A stretch of 64,000 nt of DNA from Nemertoderma westbladi (GCA_032718475.1 JAUCBJ010009109.1:1-64000); one strand, 5' to 3'. Counted from the first letter of the stretch, positions 36,201 to 51,475 are shown. Numbers and translations are program-made. The notes: generated from the sequence alone by a model not told the origin.

Positions 36201-36887
36201 TAGCCAATAATAAGGGATGGATGGATAGCCAATGATAAGGGAGGGATGGATAGCCAATGATAAGGGAGAGATAGATAGCCAATAATAAGGGAGGGATAGA
36301 TAGCCAATAATAAGGGAGGGATGGATAGCCAATGATAAGGGAGGGATGGATAGCCAATGATAAGGGAGGGATAGATAGCCAATAATAAGGGAGGGATAGA
36401 TAGCCAATAATAAGGGAGGGATAGATAGCCAATAATAAGGGAGGGATGGATAGCCAATGATAAGGGAGAGATAGATAGCCAATAATAAGGGAGGGATAGA
36501 TAGCCAATAATAAGGGATGGATGGATAGCCAATGATAAGGGAGGGATGGATAGCCAATGATAAGGGAGAGATAGATAGCCAATAATAAGGGAGGGATAGA
36601 TAGCCAATAATAAGGGAGGGATGGATAGCCAATGATAAGGGAGGGATGGATAGCCAATGATAAGGGAGAGATAGATAGCCAATAATAAGGGAGGGATAGA
36701 TAGCCAATGATAAGGGAGGGATAGATAGCCAATAATAAGGGAGGGATAGATAGCCAATAATAAGGGAGGGATAGATAGCCAATAATAAGGGGAGATAGAT
36801 AGCCAATGATAAGGGAGGGATAGATAGCCAATAATAAGTTAGGGATAGATAGCCAATAATAAGGGAGGGATGGATAGCCAATAATAT
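33221..36887. repeat. Array I: 25-bp repeat, about 147 units
   Basis: The unit is 25 bp, AATAAGGGAGGGATAGATAG then CCAAT, with RATAA, GAGAG/GAGGG and GATAAAAG variants, some 1-3 bases shorter. The last unit lies 13 bases from the acceptor of the MAGI PDZ3 exon. On the MAGI strand the unit is pyrimidine-rich (CTATCTATCCCTCCCTTATT). Blocks recur at 300 bp: the GGGATGGATGG variant occurs near 36215 and 36515. Long - strand open frames of up to 1204 codons exist because 25 is not a multiple of 3 and the unit lacks stops in that direction. Confidence 0.95.
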
Positions 36888-37460
36888 GTTGAACTTCAAC
36901 TGCAGTATAAAACTACCAACATTAAAAACGCCAATCGAACTCCTGTCATTATAATATCCATTATGAATAATGAATTAATACGTTAGGGAATACTGAGTTG
37001 GGAGGAAATATTAAGAGAATATAACGAAGATTATGTGAATACTTAATTAAATGAGACGTTGGACGGTTTATAAAGAATACAGGTCAGAGATTCATTTATA
37101 ATGAATTCATCATCATAGTGAACTGGCCACGGATTCCAGCTGCCCAATTAAAGTAAACATTTTGTGCCGGTCGCCAGGAGGAAATCCCCTAAGGATAAAT
37201 GGGTTGGCCTTCTGCTGGAATGGGTTACGCTCCTACCATGCAGCTCCCAGCGCGCCTCCCGATCTCGTATTACTCCAATATCTATCCGTGTTTGAAGGCA
37301 ACCCAATGGCCAGTATTACATGGCCAACCACCCAAATCCATTCAATTTCACGTTGTCTTTATATTCTCAGAGGATCAGAGTTACAGATCGCGAAGATAAA
37401 TACAAATATTTTACCGTAATCTCTAATAATATAATATTAAAGAAATAACCGCATGAGTGG
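36888..37460. other. Unique island between arrays I and J
   Basis: About 570 bp of non-repetitive sequence inside what is probably one long MAGI intron. A GC-richer part (about 37160-37330) has open frames of 85 and 66 codons on the + strand with no recognisable motif. I searched it on the - strand for the missing first half of PDZ3 and found no open frame with the expected GFGF-type loop followed by a donor. Confidence 0.5.
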
Positions 37461-40400
37461 GTTCCAAAAGTAAACACCAAACACAAGCACCCAATAATAA
37501 TATAGGTTGTTACAACAATAAATACCAAACATAAGCACCCCATAATAATATAGGTTGTTACAACAATAAACACCAAACACAAGCACCCCATAATAATATA
37601 GGTTGTTACAACAATAAACACCAAACACAAGCACCCCATAATAATATAGGTTGTTACAACAATAAACACCAAACATAAGCACCCCATAATAATATAGGTT
37701 GTTACAACAATAAACACCAAACACAAGCACCCCATAATAATATAGGTTGTTACAACAATAAACACCAAACACAAGCACCCCATAATAATATAGGTTGTTA
37801 CAACAATAAACACCAAACACAAGCACGCCATAATAATATAGGTAGTTACAACAATAAACACCAAACACAAGCACCCCATAATAATATAGGTTGTTACAAC
37901 AATAAACACCAAACATAAGCACCCCATAATAATATAGGTTGTTACAACAATAAACACCAAACACAAGCACCCCATCATAATATAGGTTGTTACAACAATA
38001 AACACCAAACACAAGCACCCCATAATAATATAGGTTGTTACAACAATAAACACCAAACATAAGCACCCCATAATAATATAGGTTGTTACAACAATAAACA
38101 CCAAACACAAGCACCCCATAATAATATAGGTTGTTACAACAATAAACACCAAACATAAGCACCCCATAATAATATAGGTTGTTACAACAATAAACACCAA
38201 ACACAAGCACCCCATAATAATATAGGTTGTTACAACAATAAACACCAAACATAAGCACCCCATAATAATATAGGTTGTTACAACAACAGACACCAAACAC
38301 AAGCACCCCATAATAATATAGGTTGTTACAACAATAAACACCAAACACAAGCACCCCATAATAATATACGTTGTTACAACAGTAAACACCAAACACAAGC
38401 ACCCCATAATAATATACGTTGTTACAACAGTAAACACCAAACACAAGCACCCCATAATAATATAGAACAATAAACACCAAACACAAGCACCCCATAATAA
38501 TATAGGTTGTTACAACAATAAACACCAAACACAAGCACCCCATAATAGTATAGGTTGTTACAACAATAAACACCAAACACAAGCACCCCATAATAATATA
38601 GGTTGTTACAACAATAAACACCAAACATAAGCACCCCATAATAATATAGGTTGTTACAACAATAAACACCAAACACAAGCACCCCATAATAATATAGGTT
38701 GTTACAACAATAAACACCAAACACAAGCACCCCATAATAATATAGGTTGTTACAACAATAAACACCAAACACAAGCACCCAATAATAATATAGGTTGTTA
38801 CAACAATAAACACCAAACACAAGCACCCCATAATAATATACGTTGTTACAACAGTAAACACCAAACACAAGCACCCCATAATAATATAGGTTGTTACAAC
38901 AATAAACACCAAACACAAGCACCCCATAATAATATAGGTTGTTACAACAATAAACACCAAACACAAGCACCCCATAATAATATAGGTTGTTACAACAATA
39001 AACACCAAACACAAGCACCCCATAATAATATAGGTTGTTACAACAGTAAACACCAAACACAAGCACCCCATAATAATATACGTTGTTACAACAATAAACA
39101 CCAAACACAAGCACCCCATAATAATATAGGTTGTTACAACAATAAACACCAAACACAAGCACCCCATAATAATATAGGTTGTTACAACAATAAACACCAA
39201 ACATAAGCACCCCATAATAATATAGGTTGTTACAACAATAAACACCAAACACAAGCACCCCATAATAATATACGTTGTTACAACAGTAAACACCAAACAC
39301 AAGCACCCCATAATAATATAGGTTGTTACAACAATAAACACCAAACACAAGCACCCCATAATAATATAGGTTGTTACAACAATAAACACCAAACACAAGC
39401 ACCCCATAATAATATAGGTTGTTACAACAATAAACACCAAACACAAGCACCCCATAATAATATAGGTTGTTACAACAATAAACACCAAACATAAGCACCC
39501 CATAATAATATAGGTTGTTACAACAATAAACACCAAACACAAGCACCCCATAATAATATAGGTTGTTACAACAGTAAACACCAAACATAAGCACCCCATA
39601 ACAATATAGGTTGTTACAACAATAAACACCAAACACAAGCACCCCATAATAATATAGGTTGTTACAACAATAAACACCAAACACAAGCACCCCATAATAA
39701 TATAGGTTGTTACAACAATAAACACCAAACACAAGCACCCCATAATAATATAGGTTGTTACAACAATAAACACCAAACATAAGCACCCCATAACAATATA
39801 GGTTGTTACAACAATAAACACCAAACACAAGCACCCCATAATAATATAGGTTGTTACAACAATAAACACCACACATAAGCACCCCATAATAATATAGGTT
39901 GTTACAACAATAAACACCAAACACAAGCACCCCATAATAATATAGGTTGTTACAACAATAAACACCAAACACAAGCACCCCATAATAATATAGGTTGTTA
40001 CAACAATAAACACCAAACACAAGCACCCCATAATAATATACGTTGTTACAACAGTAAACACCAAACACAAGCACCCCATAATAATATACGTTGTTACAAC
40101 AGTAAACACCAAACACAAGCACCCCATAATAATATAGGTTGTTACAACAATAAACACCAAACACAAGCACCCCATAATAATATAGGTTGTTACAACAATA
40201 AACACCAAACACAAGCACCCCATAATAATATAGGTTGTTACAACAATAAACACCAAACATAAGCACCCCATAATAATATAGGTTGTTACAACAATAAACA
40301 CCAAACACAAGCACCCCATAATAATATAGGTTGTTACAACAATAAACACCAAACATAAGCACCCCATAACAATATAGGTTGTTACAACAATAAACACCAA

Positions 40401-43400
40401 ACACAAGCACCCCATAATAATATAGGTTGTTACAACAATAAACACCAAACACAAGCACCCAATAATAATATAGGTTGTTACAACAATAAACACCAAACAC
40501 AAGCACCCCATAATAATATAGGTTGTTACAACAATAAACACCAAACATAAGCACCCCATAATAATATAGGTTGTTACAACAATAAACACCAAACACAAGC
40601 ACCCCATAATAATATAGGTTGTTACAACAATAAACACCAAACACAAGCACCCCATAATAATATAGGTTGTTACAACAATAAACACCAAACACAAGCACCC
40701 CATAATAATATAGGTTGTTACAACAATAAACACCAAACACAAGCACCCCATAATAATATAGGTTGTTACAACAATAAACACCAAACACAAGCACCCCATA
40801 ATAATATAGGTTGTTACAACAGTAAACACCAAACACAAGCACCCCATAATAATATACGTTGTTACAACAGTAAACACCAAACACAAGCACCCCATAATAA
40901 TATAGGTTGTTACAACAATAAACACCAAACACAAGCACCCCATAATAATATAGGTTGTTACAACAATAAACACCAAACACAAGCACCCCATAATAATATA
41001 CGTTGTTACAACAGTAAACACCAAACACAAGCACCCCATAATAATATAGGTTGTTACAACACTAAACACCAAACATAAGCACCCCATAATAATATAGGTT
41101 GTTACAACAATAAACACCAAACACAAGCACCCCATAATAATATAGGTTGTTACAACAATAAACACCAAACACAAGCACCCCATAATAATATACGTTGTTA
41201 CAACAGTAAACACCAAACACAAGCACCCCATAATAATATAGGTTGTTACAACAATAAACACCAAACACAAGCACCCCATAATAATATAGGTTGTTACAAC
41301 AATAAACACCAAACACAAGCACCCCATAATAATATAGGTTGTTACAACAATAAACACCAAACACAAGCACCCCATAATAATATAGGTTGTTACAACAATA
41401 AACACCAAACACAAGCACCCCATAATAATATACGTTGTTACAACAGTAAACACCAAACACAAGCACCCCATAATAATATACGTTGTTACAACAGTAAACA
41501 CCAAACACAAGCACCCCATAATAATATAGGTTGTTACAACAATAAACACCAAACATAAGCACCCCATAATAATATAGGTTGTTACAACAATAAACACCAA
41601 ACACAAGCACCCCATAATAATATAGGTTGTTACAACAATAAACACCAAACACAAGCACCCCATAATAATATAGGTTGTTACAACAATAAACACCAAACAC
41701 AAGCACCCCATAATAATATACGTTGTTACAACAGTAAACACCAAACACAAGCACCCCATAATAATATACGTTGTTACAACAGTAAACACCAAACACAAGC
41801 ACCCCATAATAATATAGGTTGTTACAACAATAAACACCAAACACAAGCACCCATAATAATATAGGTTGTTACAACAATAAACACCAAACACAAGCACCCC
41901 ATAATAATATAGGTTGTTACAACAATAAACACCAAACATAAGCACCCCATAATAATATAGGTTGTTACAACAATAAACACCAAACACAAGCACCCCATAA
42001 TAATATAGGTTGTTACAACAATAAACACCACACATAAGCACCCCATAACAATATAGGTTGTTACAACAATAAACACCAAACACAAGCACCCCATAATAAT
42101 ATAGGTTGTTACAACAATAAACACCAAACACAAGCACCCCAGAATAATATAGGTTGTTACAACAATAAACACCAAACACAAGCACCCCATAATAATATAC
42201 GTTGTTACAACAGTAAACACCAAACACAAGCACCCCATAATAATATACGTTGTTACAACAGTAAACACCAAACACAAGCACCCCATAAAAATATACGTTG
42301 TTACAACAGTAAACACCAAACACAAGCACCCCATAATAATATAGGTTGTTACAACAATAAACACCAAACACAAGCACCCATAATAATATAGGTTGTTACA
42401 ACAATAAACACCAAACACAAGCACCCCATAATAATATAGGTTGTTACAACCAATAAACACCAAACATAAGCACCCCATAATAATATAGGTTGTTACAACA
42501 ATAAACACCAAACACAAGCACCCCATAATAATATAGGTTGTTACAACAATAAACACCAAACATAAGCACCCCATAACAATATAGGTTGTTACAACAATAA
42601 ACACCAAACACAAGCACCCCATAATAATATAGGTTGTTACAACAATAAACACCAAACACAAGCACCCCATAATAATATAGGTTGTTACAACAATAAACAC
42701 CAAACACAAGCACCCCATAATAATATAGGTTGTTACAACAATAAACACCAAACATAAGCACCCCATAACAATATAGGTTGTTACAACAATAAACACCAAA
42801 CACAAGCACCCCATAATAATATAGGTTGTTACAACAATAAACACCAAACACAAGCACCCCATAATAATATAGGTTGTTACAACAATAAACACCAAACACA
42901 AGCACCCCATAATAATATAGGTTGTTACAACAATAAACACCAAACACAAGCACCCCATAATAATATAGGTTGTTACAACAATAAACACCAAACACAAGCA
43001 CCCCATAATAATATACGTTGTTACAACAGTAAACACCAAACACAAGCACCCCATAATAATATACGTTGTTACAACAGTAAACACCAAACACAAGCACCCC
43101 ATAATAATATAGGTTGTTACAACAATAAACACCAAACACAAGCACCCCATAATAATATACGTTGTTACAACAATAAACACCAAACACAAGCACCCCATAA
43201 TAATATACGTTGTTACAACAGTAAACACCAAACACAAGCACCCTAGAATAATATAGGTTGTTACAACAATAAACACCAAACATAAGCACCCCATAATAAT
43301 ATAGGTTGTTACAACAATAAACACCAAACATAAGCACCCCATAATAATATAGGTTGTTACAACAATAAACACCAAACATAAGCACCCCATAATAATATAG

Positions 43401-46400
43401 GTTGTTACAACAATAAACACCAAACACAAGCACCCCATAATAATATAGGTTGTTACAACAATAAACACCAAACATAAGCACCCCATAATAATATAGGTTG
43501 TTACAACAATAAACACCAAACACAAGCACCCCATAATAATATAGGTTGTTACAACAATAAACACCAAACATAAGCACCCCATAATAATATAGGTTGTTAC
43601 AACAACAGACACCAAACACAAGCACCCCATAATAATATAGGTTGTTACAACAATAAACACCAAACACAAGCACCCCATAATAATATACGTTGTTACAACA
43701 GTAAACACCAAACACAAGCACCCCATAATAATATACGTTGTTACAACAGTAAACACCAAACACAAGCACCCCATAATAATATAGAACAATAAACACCAAA
43801 CACAAGCACCCCATAATAATATAGGTTGTTACAACAATAAACACCAAACACAAGCACCCCATAATAATATAGGTTGTTACAACAATAAACACCAAACACA
43901 AGCACCCCATAATAATATAGGTTGTTACAACAATAAACACCAAACATAAGCACCCCATAATAATATAGGCTGTTACAACAATAAACACCAAACACAAGCA
44001 CCCCATAATAATATAGGTTGTTACAACAATAAACACCAAACACAAGCACCCCATAATAATATAGGTTGTTACAACAATAAACACCAAACACAAGCACCCA
44101 ATAATAATATAGGTTGTTACAACAATAAACACCAAACACAAGCACCCCATAATAATATACGTTGTTACAACAGTAAACACCAAACACAAGCACCCCATAA
44201 TAATATAGGTTGTTACAACAATAAACACCAAACACAAGCACCCCATAATAATATACGTTGTTACAACAGTAAACACCAAACACAAGCACCCCATAATAAT
44301 ATAGGTTGTTACAACAGTAAACACCAAACACAAGCACCCCATAATAATATAGGTTGTTACAACAATAAACACCAAACACAAGCACCCCATAATAATATAG
44401 GTTGTTACAACAGTAAACACCAAACACAAGCACCCCATAATAATATACGTTGTTACAACAGTAAACACCAAACACAAGCACCCCATAATAATATAGGTTG
44501 TTACAACAATAAACACCAAACACAAGCACCCATAATAATATAGGTTGTTACAACAATAAACACCAAACACAAGCACCCCATAATAATATAGGTTGTTACA
44601 ACAATAAACACCAAACATAAGCACCCCATAATAATATAGGTTGTTACAACAATAAACACCAAACACAAGCACCCCATAATAATATAGGTTGTTACAACAA
44701 TAAACACCAAACATAAGCACCCCATAACAATATAGGTTGTTACAACAATAAACACCAAACACAAGCACCCCATAATAATATAGGTTGTTACAACAATAAA
44801 CACCAAACACAAGCACCCCATAATAATATAGGTTGTTACAACAATAAACACCAAACACAAGCACCCCATAATAATATACGTTGTTACAACAGTAAACACC
44901 AAACACAAGCACCCCATAATAATATACGTTGTTACAACAGTAAACACCAAACACAAGCACCCCATAATAATATAGGTTGTTACAACAATAAACACCAAAC
45001 ACAAGCACCCCATAATAATATAGGTTGTTACAATAATAAACACCAAACACAAGCACCCCATAATAATATACGTTGTTACAACAGTAAACACCAAACACAA
45101 GCACCCTAGAATAATATAGGTTGTTACAACAATAAACACCAAACATAAGCACCCCATAATAATATAGGTTGTTACAACAATAAACACCAAACATAAGCAC
45201 CCCATAATAATATAGGTTGTTACAACAATAAACACCAAACATAAGCACCCCATAATAATATAGGTTGTTACAACAATAAACACCAAACACAAGCACCCCA
45301 TAATAATATAGGTTGTTACAACAATAAACACCAAACATAAGCACCCCATAATAATATAGGTTGTTACAACAATAAACACCAAACACAAGCACCCCATAAT
45401 AATATAGGTTGTTACAACAATAAACACCAAACATAAGCACCCCATAACAATATAGGTTGTTACAACAATAAACACCAAACACAAGCACCCCATAATAATA
45501 TAGGTTGTTACAACAATAAACACCAAACACAAGCACCCCATAATAATATAGGTTGTTACAACAATAAACACCAAACACAAGCACCCCATAATAATATAGG
45601 TTGTTACAACAATAAACACCAAACATAAGCACCCCATAACAATATAGGTTGTTACAACAATAAACACCAAACACAAGCACCCCATAATAATATAGGTTGT
45701 TACAACAATAAACACCAAACACAAGCACCCCATAATAATATAGGTTGTTACAACAATAAACACCAAACACAAGCACCCCATAATAATATAGGTTGTTACA
45801 ACAATAAACACCAAACACAAGCACCCCATAATAATATAGGTTGTTACAACAATAAACACCAAACACAAGCACCCCATAATAATATACGTTGTTACAACAG
45901 TAAACACCAAACACAAGCACCCCATAATAATATACGTTGTTACAACAGTAAACACCAAACACAAGCACCCCATAATAATATAGGTTGTTACAACAATAAA
46001 CACCAAACACAAGCACCCCATAATAATATACGTTGTTACAACAATAAACACCAAACACAAGCACCCCATAATAATATACGTTGTTACAACAGTAAACACC
46101 AAACACAAGCACCCTAGAATAATATAGGTTGTTACAACAATAAACACCAAACATAAGCACCCCATAATAATATAGGTTGTTACAACAATAAACACCAAAC
46201 ACAAGCACCCCATAATAATATACGTTGTTACAACAGTAAACACCAAACACAAGCACCCTAGAATAATATAGGTTGTTACAACAATAAACACCAAACATAA
46301 GCACCCCATAATAATATAGGTTGTTACAACAATAAACACCAAACATAAGCACCCCATAATAATATAGGTTGTTACAACAATAAACACCAAACATAAGCAC

Positions 46401-49400
46401 CCCATAATAATATAGGTTGTTACAACAATAAACACCAAACACAAGCACCCCATAATAATATAGGTTGTTACAACAATAAACACCAAACATAAGCACCCCA
46501 TAATAATATAGGTTGTTACAACAATAAACACCAAACACAAGCACCCCATAATAATATAGGTTGTTACAACAATAAACACCAAACATAAGCACCCCATAAT
46601 AATATAGGTTGTTACAACAATAAACACCAAACACAAGCACCCCATAATAATATAGGTTGTTACAACAATAAACACCAAACATAAGCACCCCATAATAATA
46701 TAGGTTGTTACAACAACAGACACCAAACACAAGCACCCCATAATAATATAGGTTGTTACAACAATAAACACCAAACACAAGCACCCCATAATAATATACG
46801 TTGTTACAACAGTAAACACCAAACACAAGCACCCCATAATAATATACGTTGTTACAACAGTAAACACCAAACACAAGCACCCCATAATAATATAGAACAA
46901 TAAACACCAAACACAAGCACCCCATAATAATATAGGTTGTTACAACAATAAACACCAAACACAAGCACCCCATAATAATATAGGTTGTTACAACAATAAA
47001 CACCAAACACAAGCACCCCATAATAATATAGGTTGTTACAACAATAAACACCAAACATAAGCACCCCATAATAATATAGGCTGTTACAACAATAAACACC
47101 AAACACAAGCACCCCATAATAATATAGGTTGTTACAACAATAAACACCAAACACAAGCACCCCATAATAATATAGGTTGTTACAACAATAAACACCAAAC
47201 ACAAGCACCCAATAATAATATAGGTTGTTACAACAATAAACACCAAACACAAGCACCCCATAATAATATACGTTGTTACAACAGTAAACACCAAACACAA
47301 GCACCCCATAATAATATAGGTTGTTACAACAATAAACACCAAACACAAGCACCCCATAATAATATACGTTGTTACAACAGTAAACACCAAACACAAGCAC
47401 CCCATAATAATATAGGTTGTTACAACAGTAAACACCAAACACAAGCACCCCATAATAATATAGGTTGTTACAACAATAAACACCAAACACAAGCACCCCA
47501 TAATAATATAGGTTGTTACAACAGTAAACACCAAACACAAGCACCCCATAATAATATACGTTGTTACAACAGTAAACACCAAACACAAGCACCCCATAAT
47601 AATATAGGTTGTTACAACAATAAACACCAAACACAAGCACCCATAATAATATAGGTTGTTACAACAATAAACACCAAACACAAGCACCCCATAATAATAT
47701 AGGTTGTTACAACAATAAACACCAAACATAAGCACCCCATAATAATATAGGTTGTTACAACAATAAACACCAAACACAAGCACCCCATAATAATATAGGT
47801 TGTTACAACAATAAACACCAAACATAAGCACCCCATAACAATATAGGTTGTTACAACAATAAACACCAAACACAAGCACCCCATAATAATATAGGTTGTT
47901 ACAACAATAAACACCAAACACAAGCACCCCATAATAATATAGGTTGTTACAACAATAAACACCAAACACAAGCACCCCATAATAATATACGTTGTTACAA
48001 CAGTAAACACCAAACACAAGCACCCCATAATAATATACGTTGTTACAACAGTAAACACCAAACACAAGCACCCCATAATAATATAGGTTGTTACAACAAT
48101 AAACACCAAACACAAGCACCCCATAATAATATAGGTTGTTACAATAATAAACACCAAACACAAGCACCCCATAATAATATACGTTGTTACAACAGTAAAC
48201 ACCAAACACAAGCACCCTAGAATAATATAGGTTGTTACAACAATAAACACCAAACATAAGCACCCCATAATAATATAGGTTGTTACAACAATAAACACCA
48301 AACATAAGCACCCCATAATAATATAGGTTGTTACAACAATAAACACCAAACATAAGCACCCCATAATAATATAGGTTGTTACAACAATAAACACCAAACA
48401 CAAGCACCCCATAATAATATAGGTTGTTACAACAATAAACACCAAACACAAGCACCCCATAATAATATAGGTTGTTACAACAAAAAACACCAAACACAAG
48501 CACCCCATAATAATATAGGTTGTTACAACAATAAACACCAAACACAAGCACCCCATAATAATATAGGTTGTTACAACAAAAAACACCAAACACAAGCACC
48601 CCATAATAATATAGGTTGTTACAACAATAAACACCAAACATAAGCACCCCATAATAATATAGGTTGTTACAACAATAAACACCAAATACAAGCACCCCAT
48701 AATAATATAGGTTGTTACAACAAAAAACACCAAACACAAGCACCCCATAATAATATAGGTTGTTACAACAATAAACACCAAACACAAGCACCCCATAATA
48801 ATATAGGTTGTTACAACAAAAAACACCAAACACAAGCACCCCATAATAATATAGGTTGTTACAACAATAAACACCAAACATAAGCACCCCATAATAATAT
48901 AGGTTGTTACAACAACAGACACCAAACACAAGCACCCCATAATAATATAGGTTGTTACAACAATAAACACCAAACACAAGCACCCCATAATAATATAGGT
49001 TGTTACAACAGTAAACACCAAACACAAGCACCCCATAATAATATAGGTTGTTACAACAATAAACACCAAACACAAGCACCCCATAATAATATAGGTTGTT
49101 ACAACAATAAACACCAAACACAAGCACCCCATAATAATATACGTTGTTACAACAGTAAACACCAAACACAAGCACCCCATAATAATATACGTTGTTACAA
49201 CAGTAAACACCAAACACAAGCACCCCATAATAATATACGTTGTTACAACAGTAAACACCAAACACAAGCACCCCATAATAATATAGGTTGTTACAACAAA
49301 AAACACCAAACACAAGCACCCCATAATAATATAGGTTGTTACAACAATAAACACCAAACACAAGCACCCCATAATAATATAGGTTGTTACAACAATAAAC

Positions 49401-51337
49401 ACCAAACATAAGCACCCCATAATAATATAGGTTGTTACAACAACAGACACCAAACACAAGCACCCCATAATAATATAGGTTGTTACAACAATAAACACCA
49501 AACACAAGCACCCCATAATAATATAGGTTGTTACAACAATAAACACCAAACATAAGCACCCCATAATAATATAGGTTGTTACAACAATAAACACCAAACA
49601 CAAGCACCCCATAATAATATAGGTTGTTACAACAATAAACACCAAACACAAGCACCCCATAATAATATAGGTTGTTAAAACAATAAACACCAAACACAAG
49701 CACCCCATAATAATATAGGTTGTTACAACAATAAACACCAAACACAAGCACCCCATAATAATATAGGTTGTTACAACAATAAACACCAAACACAAGCACC
49801 CCATAATAATATAGGTTGTTACAACAATAAACACCAAACATAAGCACCCCATAACAATATAGGTTGTTACAACAATAAACACCAAACACAAGCACCCCAT
49901 AATAATATAGGTTGTTACAACAATAAACACCAAACACAAGCACCCCATAATAATATAGGTTGTTACAACAATAAACACCAAACACAAGCACCCCATAATA
50001 ATATAGGTTGTTACAACAATAAACACCAAACACAAGCACCCCATAATAATATAGGTTGTTACAACAATAAACACCAAACATAAGCACCCCATAATAATAT
50101 AGGTTGTTACAACAATAAACACCAAACACAAGCACCCCATAATAATATAGGTTGTTACAACAATAAACACCAAACACAAGCACCCCATAATAATATAGGT
50201 TGTTACAACAATAAACACCAAACACAAGCACCCCATAATAATATAGGTTGTTACAACAATAAACACCAAACACAAGCACCCCATAATAATATAGGTTGTT
50301 ACAACAATAAACACCAAACATAAGCACCCCATAATAATATAGGTTGTTACAACAATAAACACCAAACACAAGCACCCCATAATAATATAGGTTGTTACAA
50401 CAATAAACACCAAACATAAGCACCCCATAACAATATAGGTTGTTACAACAATAAACACCAAACACAAGCACCCCATAATAATATAGGTTGTTACAACAAT
50501 AAACACCAAACACAAGCACCCCATAATAATATAGGTTGTTACAACAATAAACACCAAACACAAGCACCCCATAATAATATAGGTTGTTACAACAATAAAC
50601 ACCAAACATAAGCACCCCATAACAATATAGGTTGTTACAACAATAAACACCAAACACAAGCACCCCATAATAATATAGGTTGTTACAACAATAAACACCA
50701 AACACAAGCACCCCATAATAATATAGGTTGTTACAACAATAAACACCAAACACAAGCACCCCATAATAATATAGGTTGTTACAACAATAAACACCAAACA
50801 CAAGCACCCCATAATAATATAGGTTGTTACAACAATAAACACCAAACACAAGCACCCCATAATAATATACGTTGTTACAACAGTAAACACCAAACACAAG
50901 CACCCCATAATAATATACGTTGTTACAACAGTAAACACCAAACACAAGCACCCCATAATAATATAGGTTGTTACAACAATAAACACCAAACACAAGCACC
51001 CCATAATAATATAGGTTGTTACAACAATAAACACCAAACACAAGCACCCCATAATAATATACGTTGTTACAACAGTAAACACCAAACACAAGCACCCCAT
51101 AATAATATAGGTTGTTACAACACTAAACACCAAACATAAGCACCCCATAATAATATAGGTTGTTACAACAATAAACACCAAACACAAGCACCCCATAATA
51201 ATATAGGTTGTTACAACAATAAACACCAAACACAAGCACCCCATAATAATATACGTTGTTACAACAGTAAACACCAAACACAAGCACCCCATAATAATAT
51301 AGGTTGTTACAACAATAAACACCAAACATAAGCACCC
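37461..51337. repeat. Array J: 48-bp repeat, about 289 copies
   Basis: The unit is 48 bp: AGGTTGTTACAACAATAAAC, then ACCAAACACAAGCACCCCAT, then AATAATAT. It contains the quasi-palindrome GTTGT-T-ACAAC. Variants include ATACGTTG, CAGTAAAC, ACATAAGC and CATAACAAT units. A 9-base deleted unit (TATAGAACAATAAAC) occurs near 38462, 43783 and 46894, and a block of 3111 bp is duplicated. Because 48 is a multiple of 3, two - strand frames encode 16-residue repeats over very long distances, up to 2883 codons. They look like repeat by-products and have no other support. Confidence 0.96.
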
Positions 51338-51368
51338 TGTTACGGTATATGGCGCTGTATCCATAATA

Positions 51369-51475
51369 TTAGTCATCATGCAGTATGCAATATTAGTCCG
51401 TTATGCAGTATGCAATATTAGTCCGTTATACTGTACGTAATATTAGTCCGTTGTGCAGCATGATATTTTAGATAA
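51369..51475 (+). repeat. 25-bp direct repeats in the LTR upstream region
   Basis: About four imperfect copies of a 25-bp unit, ATGCAGTATGCAATATTAGT plus CCGTT, lie within 40 bp of the LTR start. Tandem repeats at this position in LTRs often act as enhancers. That role is inferred. Confidence 0.7.

Noticed and set aside
33078-36899. - strand frames with hydrophobic 25-residue repeats as a multi-span membrane protein
   Set aside because: The 25-bp unit is open in all three frames, and the frames even run over the acceptor of the MAGI exon. They are repeat by-products.
37162-37419. 85- and 66-codon frames in the unique island as a MAGI PDZ3 exon or separate gene
   Set aside because: They are on the opposite strand to MAGI, show no PDZ motif, and the - strand has stops where the binding-loop region would be needed.
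37437-51379. Giant - strand open frames of up to 2883 codons as membrane-protein genes
   Set aside because: They are direct translations of the 48-bp array, switch register at unit deletions, and have no domain, promoter or codon signature independent of the repeat.
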